Origin: an uncultured bacterium
GTDB taxonomy: Bacteria; Actinomycetota; Thermoleophilia; Solirubrobacterales; 70-9
Direction: 5' to 3'
NCBI GenBank assembly: GCA_903901855.1
Contig: CAIUSP010000075.1
Coordinates: 1-44,129, forward strand
DNA length: 44,129 nucleotides
In this document: piece after piece, positions 8,500 to 18,368 of the stretch
How positions within the stretch are numbered: the stretch's first letter is position 1
Layout: every line of letters starts with the position of its first letter
The notes under the pieces: model-generated
Seen by the model: the letters and a program-made list of their open reading frames with translations, nothing else
What the model was told of the DNA's origin: nothing
Database searches by the model: none
Program-made: the position numbers and the translations under genes

Positions 8500-10311
8500 T
8501 CAGGCGTCGCCGGTGCGACGCTCGAGTTCATCGAGTTGTGCTCTGATCCCGGTGGGCAGCCGGTCTCCGAAGCTGGCCAAGTGCTCTGCCACCTGGCCTA
8601 GTTGGGCGCTGACGTCCAACGGGTTCACCGTAAGCAGCTCCTCCATCTGGGCAGCGGTTACATCAGCGCCCTCGATGTCGATCTCGTTGGCCGGAGGCAC
8701 CAAGCCGATCACGGACTCCTCCGCCTCTCCTCGGCCGTCGCAGCGCTCGATAACCCACTCGAGGACACGGATGTTGTCTCCGAAACCCGGCCAGATGAAG
8801 TTTCCGTCCGCGTCTTTCCTGAACCAGTTGACGAGGAAGATCTTCGGGAGTTTCGACTCGTCTGCCTTCTCCCCCATCTCGAGCCAGTGGGAGAAGTAAT
8901 CGCCCATGTTGTAGCCGCAGAAGGGCAGCATCGCCATCGGATCGAAGCGCAAGGCACCCACCTCACCCGCGGCCGCGGCCGTGGTTTCCACCGACATGGT
9001 CGCGCCGAGGAACACTCCGTGCTCCCAGCTGCGTGCTTCACTGACCAGCGGCACGACGGTTGCGCGTCGACCACCGAAGAGCATCGCATCGATCGGCACC
9101 CCGGCAGGGTCTTCCCAGTCGGGGCTGATCACGGGGCACTGTGCGGCCGCCACCGTGAAGCGGGAGTTGGGGTGAGCCGCCGGATGGTCTGATTCGGGTG
9201 TCCAATCCTGGCCGAGCCAATCGATCAAGTGCTCCGGTGCTTCCTCTGTCAGCCCCTCCCACCAGACATCCCCGTCATCGGTCAGCGCGACGTTGGTGAA
9301 GATCGTGTCACGGGCGATCGATTGGATCGCATTCGGGTTCGTCTTCTCGCCGGTCCCGGGAGCAACGCCGAAGAACCCGGCCTCAGGGTTGACTGCGTAG
9401 AGACGGCCGTCCTCGCCGAAGCGGAGCCATGCGATGTCATCTCCAACGGTTTCGACCTTCCAGCCTTCGAGCGTGGGAATGAGCATTGCGAGGTTCGTCT
9501 TGCCAGATGCCGACGGGAATGCCGCGGCGATGTTCTTGGAGACACCGTCTGGCGAAGTCACCTTGATGATCAGCATGTGCTCGGCCATCCAACCTTCGTC
9601 ATGTGCCATGGCAGAGGCGATCCGCAATGCCAGACACTTCTTGCCGAGCAGCGCGTTCCCGCCGTAGCCGGAGCCATAGGACCAGATCTCGCGAGTCTCG
9701 GGGTAGTGGACGATGTACTTCTCGGTGTTACACGGCCAAGGGACGTCCTCGGCGCCGTCACTCAAGGGAGCTCCGACCGAGTGGACGCAGGGGACGAAAT
9801 CACCGTCGGATCCGAGCGCCTCGAGCGCTGCGGCACCCATCCTCGCCATGATCCGCATCGATACCACGACGTACGGGGAGTCCGTCACCTCGACACCAAG
9901 GCGGGCGACCGGGGCGCCGATTGGTCCCATCGAAAACGGAATCACGTACATCGTCCTGCCCTTCATCGAACCAGCGAACAGCCCCTTCATCTGTTCCCGC
10001 ATCTCGGCTGGGTCTGACCAGTTGTTGGTCGGACCTGCATCGACCTCCTGCTCAGAGCAGATGAAGGTGCGGTCTTCGACGCGGGCGACGTCGTCAGGGT
10101 CCGACCGCGCGAGGAAGGAATTGGGTCTCTTCTCCTCAGAGAGCCTGAGGAAGGTTCCTGCCTCGATGAGCTCCTCGCAAAGCCGGTCGTACTCGGCCTG
10201 TGACCCGTCACACCAGTAGACCGAATCGGGCTGCGTCAACTCTGCGATCTCGTCCACCCACTCGACGAGTTTGGAGTTGTCGGTTGGCGGCTTGGTCGGG
10301 TTCTCACTCAC
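8500..10311 (-). CDS. pckG: Phosphoenolpyruvate carboxykinase (GTP)
   Basis: A 603-residue cytosolic enzyme interconverting oxaloacetate + GTP and PEP + GDP + CO2; it is the entry to gluconeogenesis or, in reverse, anaplerosis. The GTP-class fold is clear: the active-site strand [14 protein letters not shown] (213-226), the kinase-1a P-loop [12 protein letters not shown] (265-276) with the GTP-type reactive Cys replaced by Ser/Ala neighbours, then the kinase-2 Asp pair in VGDDIAWL. Length matches the family. The start is GTG at 10311 (an AGGAG lies about 14 bases upstream, further than usual). It ends 7 bases from the thioesterase stop (convergent) and shares a promoter region with the CoA-ligase operon. 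The setting beside malyl-CoA lyase and CoA ligases fits a role in C4-to-C3 flux. Confidence 0.96.
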   Translation of the reverse strand: MSENPTKPPTDNSKLVEWVDEIAELTQPDSVYWCDGSQAEYDRLCEELIEAGTFLRLSEEKRPNSFLARSDPDDVARVEDRTFICSEQEVDAGPTNNWSDPAEMREQMKGLFAGSMKGRTMYVIPFSMGPIGAPVARLGVEVTDSPYVVVSMRIMARMGAAALEALGSDGDFVPCVHSVGAPLSDGAEDVPWPCNTEKYIVHYPETREIWSYGSGYGGNALLGKKCLALRIASAMAHDEGWMAEHMLIIKVTSPDGVSKNIAAAFPSASGKTNLAMLIPTLEGWKVETVGDDIAWLRFGEDGRLYAVNPEAGFFGVAPGTGEKTNPNAIQSIARDTIFTNVALTDDGDVWWEGLTEEAPEHLIDWLGQDWTPESDHPAAHPNSRFTVAAAQCPVISPDWEDPAGVPIDAMLFGGRRATVVPLVSEARSWEHGVFLGATMSVETTAAAAGEVGALRFDPMAMLPFCGYNMGDYFSHWLEMGEKADESKLPKIFLVNWFRKDADGNFIWPGFGDNIRVLEWVIERCDGRGEAEESVIGLVPPANEIDIEGADVTAAQMEELLTVNPLDVSAQLGQVAEHLASFGDRLPTGIRAQLDELERRTGDA

Positions 10312-10496
10312 GTTTCGGGGCTGCTCCTCTCGGATCGATCGTGGAAATTTTCACGGCGGCGGATCTAATTAGACGCCGGCAGTTTTCCATTCTTTACGAA
10401 ATCGACCAGCGATGACTTGCCGACCCTTGCGCAGCCCGGTCGGCTAGGGTTCTTCGACCGAAGTTCGGCACAACCATCCGGCTTTGGCTCTACCTC
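10312..10496 (+). promoter_or_regulatory. Divergent promoter region pckG / CoA-ligase operon with palindromes
   Basis: A 185-base gap between divergent genes. It contains a perfect 10-bp palindrome, TCTAATTAGA (10364-10373), in otherwise GC-rich DNA, and a near-palindrome GTGGAAATTTTCAC (10341-10354). Both are candidate operators or promoter elements for pckG. No recognised regulator consensus could be assigned. No Shine-Dalgarno precedes the ATG at 10497, so that gene may be translated from a short or leaderless mRNA. Confidence 0.4.
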
Positions 10497-11714
10497 ATGC
10501 GCTTCTACGAATTCGAATCCCGAAAGATCGTCGAACTGGCCGGCATCCCGGTCACCGAATACGGCTTCTGTAAGACGGCAGACGAAGCGAAGGCTGCTGC
10601 GGAACGAATCGGAGGACCTGTAGTGGTCAAGTCCCAGGTGCTTACCGGAGGCCGGATGAAAGCCGGTGGGGTGAAGTTCGCGGACTCACCTGAGGAGGCA
10701 GCCGCGCTCGCCGAGGAGATACTCCAGCTCGAGATCAACGGACACATCCCGAGAGGGGTTCTGGTGGACCCCAAGGCTCAGGTGAAGCAGGAGTACTACG
10801 CGGGTGTGGTCTGGGACGGAACAGCGAAACGGCCACTGATGCTGTTCAGCGACATGGGCGGAATCGACATCGAAGAGGTCGCCGAAAAGCATCCGGATCA
10901 CGTGGGCCGGGGACATGTCTCCAACCTCCTGCCGATCTCCGACTACGAGGCGAAGAAGGTAATCGCAGCAACCGGCGTGACAGGCTCACAGCTGAATCGC
11001 GCAACACCCGTTCTGGCCCGCTTGGCGCGTCTGTTCCGCGACAACGACATGACCCTTGCCGAGATCAATCCGTTGGCCGAACTCGAAGACGGCAGCTTCG
11101 TTGCCCTCGATGCACACATGGAGATGGAAGACGAAGCCAAGGGACGACAGAAACGACTGCTCGAGGGGGAACTCAGCATCGAGCCGGAAGACACGCGAGA
11201 GCCCTACGAGCCGAGCGAGTTCGAGCGGTCCGTCAAGGCAATCGACTCGGCCGATCACCGCGGAGTCATCCAGGGCAAGGACCACGGTTTCGAGGGGAAT
11301 CTCGGCCTGGTGATCGGAGCGGGTGGCGGCTCACTGACCCTCACCGATGCGGTACGAAGCCAAGGTGGCAAGCCAGCAAACTACTCGGAGATCGGTGGCA
11401 ACCCCTCAGTAGCCAAGGCGTGTGGCCTTGCCAAGGAGGTCCTCGGCAAGGAGGGCGTGGAGAAGATAGCCGTGATGATGTCGATCGTCTCCAATACCCG
11501 GGTGGACATAGTGGCCCGCGGAGTGATCAAGGCCTGCCTCGAGCTCGACAAGGATCCGGCCGAGACGATCGCGATCTTCCGAATACCGGGCGCATGGGAA
11601 GAGGAAGGCTTCAAGATCCTCGACAAGTACGGTGTCGAATACTGCGATCGATCCGTTTCGATGTGGGAAGCCGCCGGGCGGGCGGTCGCGAAGATCCAGG
11701 GAGCGGAGGCCTGA
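10497..11714 (+). CDS. SucC-like beta subunit of an acyl-CoA ligase (ATP-grasp)
   Basis: A 405-residue protein related to succinyl-CoA synthetase beta. The N-terminal ATP-grasp (about 1-235) shows VVVKSQVLTGGRMKAGG for nucleotide phosphate binding and LAEINPLAELEDG for the Mg2+ site. The C-terminal CoA-ligase domain (about 265-400) holds GNLGLVIGAGGGSLTL. The usual SucC substrate loop (PANFLDVGG) reads PANYSEIGGNP, and the N-terminus begins MRFYEFESRKI rather than the SucC-type HEYQAK. Substrate preference is therefore uncertain: succinate, malate (malate thiokinase), acetate or another acid. It couples acyl-CoA formation to NTP hydrolysis or the reverse. It is the first gene of a long plus-strand run, 3 bases before its alpha partner, and diverges from pckG. 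Confidence 0.88.
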   Translation: MRFYEFESRKIVELAGIPVTEYGFCKTADEAKAAAERIGGPVVVKSQVLTGGRMKAGGVKFADSPEEAAALAEEILQLEINGHIPRGVLVDPKAQVKQEYYAGVVWDGTAKRPLMLFSDMGGIDIEEVAEKHPDHVGRGHVSNLLPISDYEAKKVIAATGVTGSQLNRATPVLARLARLFRDNDMTLAEINPLAELEDGSFVALDAHMEMEDEAKGRQKRLLEGELSIEPEDTREPYEPSEFERSVKAIDSADHRGVIQGKDHGFEGNLGLVIGAGGGSLTLTDAVRSQGGKPANYSEIGGNPSVAKACGLAKEVLGKEGVEKIAVMMSIVSNTRVDIVARGVIKACLELDKDPAETIAIFRIPGAWEEEGFKILDKYGVEYCDRSVSMWEAAGRAVAKIQGAEA

Positions 11715-11717
11715 CAG

Positions 11718-12629
11718 ATGTCGATCCTGCTCGACAAGGACTTCACCTTCATCGTCCAGGGCATCACGGGCCGCGAGGCCGTAAACCTGACCCGGGAGTG
11801 CCTCGACTACGGCTCCAATGTGGTTGGCGGAGTCACCCCGGGACGCAAGGGGCGGGAGGTTCATGGGGTACCCGTCTTCGACACGGTCGAGCAGGCAGTC
11901 GAGAACCATGGCTCGCCGGTGGACGGCTCAGTCGTGACCGTACCCCCCGCCTTCACCAAGGACGCCGTCTTCGAGGCCCTGGAAGCTGGAATGAAGTTGA
12001 TCGTGATCGTCACCGAACGGATCCCCAGAGGCGACGTGGCCGAAATGGTCGAGCTTGCCGACTCGAAGGGCGCACGGATCATCGGCCCGAACTGCCTCGG
12101 ACTGATCGTGCCCGAGGTCTGCAAGATGGGCGGGATCGGTGGTCCGGCGAAAGACGCCGCAAAGGCCTACGCCCCGGGATCAGTCGGCGTGATGTCCCGC
12201 TCGGGAGGGATGACCACCGAGATCTCCTCCTCACTCACCGCTGCAGGCCTGGGAGTAAGTACCGCCATCTCGATCGGGGGCGATGCGATCATCGGGTCGA
12301 CCTACGCGGAGCTGATGCCGTTCTTCGAAGCAGATGAACAGACCAAGGCGATCGTGATCTACACGGAGCCGGGCGGTCGCATGGAGGCGCAGCTGTCGGA
12401 GTGGGTGTCGGAGAACGACTCACGCCTCCCCATCGTCGCGTTCATGGCCGGAAAGTTCATGGACGACGAGGAGATGAAGGGAATGAGCTTCGGACACGCC
12501 GGGACGATCGTCGAGGGCGCAGAGGACACAGCGACCCAGAAGATCGCGAGGCTCGAGGCAGCGGGTATAGCCGTGGTCGAGCGGATCGACGAGATCCCTG
12601 CCGCTGTGGCGGAGAGGATCGGGGGCTGA
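11718..12629 (+). CDS. SucD-like alpha subunit of an acyl-CoA ligase
   Basis: A 303-residue partner of the preceding beta subunit. The N-terminal CoA-binding Rossmann fold carries FIVQGITGREAVN (about 11-23) and VGGVTPGRKG. The C-terminal ligase domain carries the active-site phosphohistidine His260 in FGHAGTIVEGA. The loop GPNCLGLIVPEVCKMG (123-138) differs from classical SucD GPNCPG(I/V)ITP by Leu for Pro, a variant common in NDP-forming acyl-CoA synthetases of other specificities. It starts at ATG 11718, 3 bases after the beta subunit stop, and is followed after 2 bases by a ferredoxin-like gene. The complex phosphorylates His and transfers phosphate to or from an acyl-phosphate/CoA intermediate. 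Whether it serves the TCA cycle or malyl-CoA formation cannot be told here. Confidence 0.88.
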   Translation: MSILLDKDFTFIVQGITGREAVNLTRECLDYGSNVVGGVTPGRKGREVHGVPVFDTVEQAVENHGSPVDGSVVTVPPAFTKDAVFEALEAGMKLIVIVTERIPRGDVAEMVELADSKGARIIGPNCLGLIVPEVCKMGGIGGPAKDAAKAYAPGSVGVMSRSGGMTTEISSSLTAAGLGVSTAISIGGDAIIGSTYAELMPFFEADEQTKAIVIYTEPGGRMEAQLSEWVSENDSRLPIVAFMAGKFMDDEEMKGMSFGHAGTIVEGAEDTATQKIARLEAAGIAVVERIDEIPAAVAERIGG

Positions 12630-12631
12630 CC

Positions 12632-12880
12632 GTGGCCGGGGGCGACCTGTACGGCGTGTTCATCGAGGTGAGCATCGAGGATGCGGTCGCCTCGGACGCT
12701 GCGATCGCGGCAAAACTCGAGGAGGTGTGCCCGGTCGACATCTTCGCTGTCGTGGATGGCAAGGCCACGGTCGTGGCCGAGAACACCGATGAGTGCGTCC
12801 TCTGCGGGCTCTGCATCGAGGCTGCTCCGAGTGGCGGTGTGACCGTTCGCAAGCTCTACGACGACACCATTCTCGAGTAG
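12632..12880 (+). CDS. Small ferredoxin-like protein, single 4Fe-4S site
   Basis: An 82-residue protein starting at GTG 12632, two bases after the SucD-like stop. It has exactly four cysteines: Cys33 in EEVCPVDIF and Cys55, Cys58, Cys61 in CVLCGLC. In bacterial 2[4Fe-4S] ferredoxins three Cys of a CxxCxxC motif pair with a remote CP cysteine to bind one cluster. Here that set is intact, while the position that would serve the second cluster is Ala65 (C-I-E-A-A-P). One [4Fe-4S] cluster is therefore expected. A longer in-frame reading back to 12401 is a shadow of the SucD-like gene. Tight packing indicates co-expression with the CoA ligase. The redox partner is unknown. Confidence 0.8.
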   Translation: MAGGDLYGVFIEVSIEDAVASDAAIAAKLEEVCPVDIFAVVDGKATVVAENTDECVLCGLCIEAAPSGGVTVRKLYDDTILE

Positions 12881-12904
12881 CGCCGGTTCCTGCAGGACGC
12901 GCCA

Positions 12905-14380
12905 ATGCAGGGCGGCGTGGGTCAAACTGAGCCGATGAACTTCATCAACGATGTGGTCGAGTCCTTCCCTTCCGCGAAGAAGGCCGTGATCGCAATCGAC
13001 AGGCAAGGGGACGTGCGCTCCTGGCACTTCGGAGAGCTGTTCGCGATGAGCGCCGGTCTCTCGGGAGCGATGGTTGCCAGAGGCGTGAAACGGGGAGATG
13101 TGGTGATGACGCTCTGCGGCAGCCGGATCGAGTGGGTGCTCACCATGCTCGCCTGCTTCCGGATGGGCGCGGTCGCGATGCCCTGTAACCCGCAACTGCG
13201 CAGGGACGACCTCTCACACAGGGTCAGTGCCGCGAACCCCTCCCTCTGCATAGGCGAGGAGGAATTGCTGCCCGAACTCCCTGACGGCGTACCCCACTTC
13301 GACTTCTCTGATCTCGCGAGGATCTTCGACGAAGACCGACCCCAGGAACCTCCGGCGGTAGCAGAGGATCTCTCCGCGGACGATCCGGCCGCCATCATCT
13401 TCACCTCCGGGACCACGGGGGACCCGCGAGGAGTGCTCTACTCGCAGCAGTACCTCGCCGGCCAGCGGCTCCAGGCTGATCACTGGTTCGGAGCACGAGA
13501 GGGCGAGGTGGCCTGGTGCACAGCGGCGCCTGGCTGGTCGAAGAGCACCCGCAACTCGTTCATTGCACCCTGGCTCGGTGGGGCGACGGCAGTAATCCAC
13601 GACGGCCGCTTCGATCCAGTCGAAAGGCTCGACCTCATCGATCGGCTGGGTGTCAACGTCCTCTGCCAGGCGCCCACCGAGTACCGGATCATCGCTCGCC
13701 GTGCCGACCTGCGACCGCTGCCCTCGATCCGCCGAATGGTGACCGCGGGCGAGCCGATCAATCCGGAGATCGTCTCCGAGTTCCGCAATGTGGTCGGAGT
13801 CGGTCTCGCGGACGGCTACGGACAGACCGAGACCGGGCACCTGACCGGGATGCCTCTCGGAGAGGACGACCCTGCCCGGGACGGGGCGATGGGCAAACCG
13901 CTCCCCGGGATCCAGACTCGGGTCAACGACGGCGTCCTCGAGGTGCGGCCGGAATCGGTCCCCACCTTCTTCTCCCACTATCTGGACGAGGAACCCTTCG
14001 AAGGAGAGTGGTGGCACACCGGGGACCGAGTACGCGAAGACGCGGACGGCTATCTCTGGTTCGAGAGCCGCGATGATGACCTGATCATCTCCGCCGGGTA
14101 CCGCATAGGTCCTTTCGAGGTCGAGTCTGCGCTGATCGAGCATCCGGCAGTGGCCGAGGCGGCGGTGGTCTCGGCGCCAGATCCCGAGAGGGGATCGGTA
14201 GTCAAAGCCTTCGTGGTGGTTCGCCACGGGGAGCCCGACGACGCACTAGTCATCGCACTCCAGGAACACGTGAAGGCGGTCACCGCCCCCTACAAGTACC
14301 CGCGCGAGATCGAGTTCCTCTCGGAACTCCCGAAGACTCCCAGCGGAAAGATCAGGCGAGCGGAACTCCGCGGGGGCTGA
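12905..14380 (+). CDS. AMP-forming acyl-CoA synthetase/ligase
   Basis: A 491-residue member of the ANL superfamily that activates a carboxylic acid through acyl-AMP to acyl-CoA. Motifs in order: A3 P-loop IIFTSGTTGDPRG, the medium-chain/acetyl-type region CTAAPGWSKSTRN, A5 GLADGYGQTETG, A7 EWWHTGDR, A8 ISAGYRIGPFEVE, and A10 PKTPSGKIRR with the catalytic Lys. The pattern is closest to medium-chain or aryl acyl-CoA synthetases; the substrate cannot be read off. The start may be ATG 12905 (AGGA 7 bases upstream) or ATG 12935, 30 bases in. It is slightly shorter than typical ANL enzymes. Fourth gene of the ligase operon, 24 bases after the ferredoxin-like gene. Confidence 0.92.
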   Translation: MQGGVGQTEPMNFINDVVESFPSAKKAVIAIDRQGDVRSWHFGELFAMSAGLSGAMVARGVKRGDVVMTLCGSRIEWVLTMLACFRMGAVAMPCNPQLRRDDLSHRVSAANPSLCIGEEELLPELPDGVPHFDFSDLARIFDEDRPQEPPAVAEDLSADDPAAIIFTSGTTGDPRGVLYSQQYLAGQRLQADHWFGAREGEVAWCTAAPGWSKSTRNSFIAPWLGGATAVIHDGRFDPVERLDLIDRLGVNVLCQAPTEYRIIARRADLRPLPSIRRMVTAGEPINPEIVSEFRNVVGVGLADGYGQTETGHLTGMPLGEDDPARDGAMGKPLPGIQTRVNDGVLEVRPESVPTFFSHYLDEEPFEGEWWHTGDRVREDADGYLWFESRDDDLIISAGYRIGPFEVESALIEHPAVAEAAVVSAPDPERGSVVKAFVVVRHGEPDDALVIALQEHVKAVTAPYKYPREIEFLSELPKTPSGKIRRAELRGG

Positions 14381-14384
14381 GAGC

Positions 14385-15566
14385 GTGGACCGAGCCGATG
14401 AGGCGCATCGTCTGCAAGACGTTGGCCGTGAGCGAGCCGCGATGCGAGAGATCTTCCTCACGACCCTCTGCGGGCTCCTCTCGATCGGCGCCCTCCTCCC
14501 CGTTCTCCCGATCTACATCACCGAAGAGCTCGGCTTGGGCAAGGTCAGTGTCGGTTTCGCGATCGGCGCCTATGCCATCACCGGGATCGCCTTCCGGCCA
14601 ATAGCCGGATGGCTCGCCGATCACCGCAGCCGACGTCTGGTGGTGATCATCGGATCACTTACAACCGCCATCGCGGGCGGGCTCCTCTTCCTGCCACTCG
14701 GGTTCGTCTCTCTGGTCGCATCCCGCCTGCTGCTCGGTGCGGGCGAAGGCGCAGTTTTCACCGCCGGTTCGGCCTGGGTGATCGATCTGGCCCCGCCGGC
14801 ACGGAGAGCCAGACTGATCGGCCTGTACGGACTCTCGGTCTGGACCGGCCTGAGTATCGGGCCGCTCATCGGGCAGACGCTGTTCGATCTGGGTGGATAC
14901 GACCTCGTGTGGGGATTCGCCATCGCGGGCCCCCTCCTCGCCGCAATACTCGCGAGCCGGATTCCTGACCCCTTCAAGCCGAAGCACATCGAGGGAGAAC
15001 GCCGGAAGTTCATAGCGCGCGAAGCCCTCGGGCCGGGTGGCGCCTTGGCTCTTGCCTCGGTCGGATACGCGGCGATCGCCTCTTTCATCGTCTTGCACCT
15101 GAAGGCACAGGGGGTCGGACATGGTGCTCTCGTCTTCTCGACCTTTGCAGCAGCTCTGGTGATCACCCGCGTGATCGCCGGTGGTTTGCCGGACCGCCTC
15201 GGGCCACGCAGGGTTGCGGCCGTTGCCGCGGTGCTCGAGTCAGTCGGACTCGCGTTGATAGCGCTGGGTGGCGAGCTCAGCACCGACGTGATCGGCGCCG
15301 TGATCATGGGAACCGCATATTCGGTCCTGTACCCCGCGCTCTCGTTGATCGTCATCGAGAGGGTCCCACCGTCTCGGCGAGGAGCAGCCCTAGGTACGTT
15401 CACCGGTGCCTTCGACTTCGGTGTCGGTCTAGGCGCACCAATGGTCGGGGTGGTCTCGGCGCTGACCGGTTACTCCGGCGGATTCCTCTTCGCTGCCGTT
15501 CTCGCCCTCCTCCCCGCCCTGGCCTACCTGTTCACGCTGGTCAGGCGAGCACCCCGGGTAGCCTGA
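14385..15566 (+). CDS. Major facilitator superfamily transporter
   Basis: A membrane protein of up to 393 residues with about 12 hydrophobic helices. The MFS loop 2-3 motif appears as [10 protein letters not shown] after the second helix, and a second-half equivalent as [11 protein letters not shown]. The arrangement [16 protein letters not shown]...[23 protein letters not shown] is typical of drug/metabolite efflux-type MFS members. The start could be GTG 14385, four bases after the ligase stop, or ATG 14442, which leaves only a short tail before helix 1; neither has a decisive Shine-Dalgarno. Its place between an acyl-CoA ligase and a DUF255 gene suggests transport of a carboxylate or export of a related compound, which is an inference only. 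Confidence 0.88.
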   Translation: MDRADEAHRLQDVGRERAAMREIFLTTLCGLLSIGALLPVLPIYITEELGLGKVSVGFAIGAYAITGIAFRPIAGWLADHRSRRLVVIIGSLTTAIAGGLLFLPLGFVSLVASRLLLGAGEGAVFTAGSAWVIDLAPPARRARLIGLYGLSVWTGLSIGPLIGQTLFDLGGYDLVWGFAIAGPLLAAILASRIPDPFKPKHIEGERRKFIAREALGPGGALALASVGYAAIASFIVLHLKAQGVGHGALVFSTFAAALVITRVIAGGLPDRLGPRRVAAVAAVLESVGLALIALGGELSTDVIGAVIMGTAYSVLYPALSLIVIERVPPSRRGAALGTFTGAFDFGVGLGAPMVGVVSALTGYSGGFLFAAVLALLPALAYLFTLVRRAPRVA

Positions 15567-15571
15567 CCCGT

Positions 15572-17593
15572 ATGCCCAACCATCTGACCGACGAGACCAG
15601 CCCCTACCTGCTGCAGCACCGTGACAATCCGGTCGACTGGTGGCCATGGTGCGAAGAGGCCCTTTCCCTCGCAAAGCGCGAAGACAGGCCCATCTTGCTT
15701 TCGATCGGATACTCCGCCTGCCACTGGTGCCACGTGATGGAGCGCGAGTCGTTCGAGGATCCAGAGACGGCGGCCGAGATGAATCGCGATTTCGTCTGCA
15801 TCAAAGTCGACCGCGAGGAGCGACCCGATGTAGATGCGATCTACATGGAGGCGGTCCAAGCGATGACCGGCCAAGGGGGCTGGCCGCTGACAGCCTTCTG
15901 TGACCCCGATGGCGTGCCCTTCTACGGTGGGACCTACTTCCCACCTGAGCCGCGCCAGGGGATGCCGAGTTTTCGACAGGTATTGACTGCGGTGATCGAG
16001 GGGTTCCGCGAGCGACGTGAGGAGATCGATGCCTCGGTCTCTCAGATCCGCGAACGCCTGGGAGTGACCGCTCAGATCGCGGATACCGGTCAAGAGATCC
16101 CTGCCGGTACATCGGCGAAGGCAGAGGCTGACCTCCTGTCGTCAGCCGACCGCCAGTTCGGCGGCTTCGGCGGTGCCCCCAAGTTCCCCCCCGCAAGCGC
16201 GCTCGAATTCCTGCTGGACAGGGATGAGACCGACGTAACCACCCAGACTCTCGACGCGATGCTCTGCGGTGGAATCTTCGACCAGCTTGCCGGAGGCTTC
16301 GCCCGCTACGCCGTGGATCAGCGCTGGCTCGTCCCGCACTTCGAAAAGATGCTCTATGACAACGCCCTGCTCGCCAGGTGCTACCTGTCGGGATGGAAGA
16401 CGACCGGAAGGGAGTCCTGGGCTGATGCCACGAAGCAGACCCTCGACTGGGCGCTGGCGGAGATGCGGGGTGAGGAGGGAGCCTTCTACTCGGCTCTGGA
16501 CGCTGATTCAGAGGGTCGGGAAGGCACCTTCTACATCTGGTCGGAGGAGGAGATGCGGGGAATCCTCTCTACAGGAGGACTGAGCGACCTCGAGGTAGAA
16601 CAGACCCTCGGGTACTGGGGAGTGAGCAAGAGTGGGAATTTCGAGGGCCAGAACGTACTCCACGTCGCCGCCGGCCCCAGCGCCTCTCCTCCCGATTGCC
16701 TCGACCGAGCTCGAGAGCTGCTCCTGACCGCAAGAGCGGCGCGTGTCAGACCGGGACTCGACGACAAACGCCTGTGCGCGTGGAATGCCCTGATGATCTC
16801 CGCTCTCGCAGATGCTGGCGCCGCGTTCCAAGATGAGAGATACCTCCAGTCCTCGATCGACTGCGCACGATTCATCCTCGACGAGATGCGCACCGAAGAG
16901 GGTCGCCTGCTCCGCACATGGAAGGAGGGACGGGCTTCCCTGAACGCCTATCTGGAGGACTACGCGTTCCTGCTCGAAGCGATGCTCGATCTCCACGCTG
17001 CCACTCTCGACCCCTACTGGTTCGACGAAGCCCGGGCGTTGGCCGACCTGATCATCGAGCACTTCGAGGACTCGGAGTCCGGCGGTTTCTTCACGACGTC
17101 ACATGACCATGAGCAACTGCTGGTTCGCCGCAAGGCCTTGGACGATCACCCCATTCCCTCCGCCACCTCGTCCACAGCCCTCGGTCTGCTCCGGCTTTCG
17201 CTGCTGACAGGCTCCGAGCACTACCGCCAATCGGCGCTCCGTGCGATCTCTCCTCTCGCCGAGATCGCAGCATCCAACGCGAATGGATTCGGGCACCTGC
17301 TCCAGGCGATCGACCTCGCCACCACGAACGCGCCGCAGGAACTGGCCATCGTCTATCCGAGCGAAAATCAGAGCAGTCCGTTCCCCGGCGGTGCGCTGGC
17401 CGCCGTGGCGGCGCGATCTGCGTTGGCCCACACAGTCGTCGGCGGAGGGCCGGAGGGTGCCGATCGTCCCGAGCTGCTCGAGGGAAGGACCTGCCTCGAA
17501 CAGATGCCGACCGCTTACCTCTGCGAAAGCTTCTCATGCCGGCGGCCGGTCGACCGTCCGGAGGAGTTGAAGGAGCAGCTCGAATCCAGCTGA
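15572..17593 (+). CDS. DUF255 / thioredoxin-fold YyaL-like protein
   Basis: A 673-residue protein of the YyaL / SPATA20 family. The N-terminal thioredoxin-like domain opens with the hallmark [14 protein letters not shown] and NPVDWWPW, then [18 protein letters not shown] with Cys50 and Cys53 as the CxxC-like pair. Next come [12 protein letters not shown] and [24 protein letters not shown]. Residues from about 190 on form an (alpha/alpha)6-barrel like those of N-acylglucosamine epimerases and glycosidases. The biochemical role of the family is not firmly established; redox and sugar-related roles have both been proposed. Length is normal. Six bases separate it from the MFS stop, so it belongs to the same transcript. 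Confidence 0.92.
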   Translation: MPNHLTDETSPYLLQHRDNPVDWWPWCEEALSLAKREDRPILLSIGYSACHWCHVMERESFEDPETAAEMNRDFVCIKVDREERPDVDAIYMEAVQAMTGQGGWPLTAFCDPDGVPFYGGTYFPPEPRQGMPSFRQVLTAVIEGFRERREEIDASVSQIRERLGVTAQIADTGQEIPAGTSAKAEADLLSSADRQFGGFGGAPKFPPASALEFLLDRDETDVTTQTLDAMLCGGIFDQLAGGFARYAVDQRWLVPHFEKMLYDNALLARCYLSGWKTTGRESWADATKQTLDWALAEMRGEEGAFYSALDADSEGREGTFYIWSEEEMRGILSTGGLSDLEVEQTLGYWGVSKSGNFEGQNVLHVAAGPSASPPDCLDRARELLLTARAARVRPGLDDKRLCAWNALMISALADAGAAFQDERYLQSSIDCARFILDEMRTEEGRLLRTWKEGRASLNAYLEDYAFLLEAMLDLHAATLDPYWFDEARALADLIIEHFEDSESGGFFTTSHDHEQLLVRRKALDDHPIPSATSSTALGLLRLSLLTGSEHYRQSALRAISPLAEIAASNANGFGHLLQAIDLATTNAPQELAIVYPSENQSSPFPGGALAAVAARSALAHTVVGGGPEGADRPELLEGRTCLEQMPTAYLCESFSCRRPVDRPEELKEQLESS

Positions 17594-17625
17594 GGCGCGT
17601 CCGCGAGCGGGACTAGCGTGATCCC

Positions 17626-18360
17626 ATGCTCAGCGCAGCACTGTTCGGGGGCTTGGCGGCGACATCGCTTTTGCTGGGAGCGGCTCTCGGCCTGACCGGG
17701 CGGGTCAGCACGAGGGCGATGGGCCTGATCATGGCCTTCGGTGCGGGCGCCCTGATCAGCGCACTTGCCTTCGAGTTGACCGATGAGGCCTTTGCTCTCG
17801 GGGGAGGCGACGCAGTCGCCATCGGACTCGCCCTCGGGGCCATGACCTACTTCGTCGGCGACGAGTTGATCGCCCGCTCGATCGAGACCAGGAGGTCGCG
17901 CAGGAGGCACGGGAAACCTGATGCTGCGCAGGGGCCGAAGGCGTTGCTGCTGGGGGCCATTCTCGACGGCATCCCGGAATCTGTCGTGATCGGGATCAGC
18001 CTGCTCCACGGCAAGGGCGTGAGCATTCCGATCATCGTCGCCGTATTCCTCTCGAACTTCCCCGAAGCCCTCAGCTCTGCCCAGGGGATGCGCCAGGAAG
18101 GCCACTCCCCGGGCAAGGTATTCGGGGTCTGGGTGATAGTCTTAGGTGTCTCTGCGCTTGCTGCTGCGGTCGGGTATGGGGTCCTCGGGGGCGCCTCCGA
18201 CAACACCGTGGGGCTGATCCTCGCTTTCGCCGGTGGGGCGGTATTGACGATGCTGGCCGACACGATGATGCCTGAGGCATTCAGCTTCGGACATCGGGCG
18301 ACGGGCTTGCTCACGGTGCTGGGTTTCGCCTCGGCCTACCTGCTGTCTGCGGCCAGCTGA
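17626..18360 (+). CDS. ZIP-family metal transporter-like membrane protein
   Basis: A 244-residue protein with about eight hydrophobic helices and the ZIP fold pattern. The two metal-site helices read ILDGIPESVVIGIS and FLSNFPEALSSAQGM. Classical ZIPs have HNxPEG and HxxPEG there; the P-E core is kept but both histidines are missing (Asp and Ser instead). Metal coordination must therefore differ, and the substrate may not be zinc. A cytosolic loop rich in Arg/Lys (RRSRRRHGKPD) sits at about residues 88-100. The last gene of the plus-strand run, 32 bases after the DUF255 stop; it ends 8 bases from the convergent glutamine synthetase stop. Confidence 0.82.
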   Translation: MLSAALFGGLAATSLLLGAALGLTGRVSTRAMGLIMAFGAGALISALAFELTDEAFALGGGDAVAIGLALGAMTYFVGDELIARSIETRRSRRRHGKPDAAQGPKALLLGAILDGIPESVVIGISLLHGKGVSIPIIVAVFLSNFPEALSSAQGMRQEGHSPGKVFGVWVIVLGVSALAAAVGYGVLGGASDNTVGLILAFAGGAVLTMLADTMMPEAFSFGHRATGLLTVLGFASAYLLSAAS

Positions 18361-18368
18361 GGCTGTGC

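Noticed and set aside
10497-12629. Naming the SucCD-like pair malate thiokinase (mtkAB)
   Set aside because: The nearby malyl-CoA lyase makes it tempting, but substrate-loop residues do not single out malate and no alignment could be run.
12401-12880. A 159-residue reading that would include the ferredoxin-like protein
   Set aside because: Its first half is a shadow of the SucD-like gene. The GTG at 12632, two bases after that gene's stop, gives a compact four-Cys protein.
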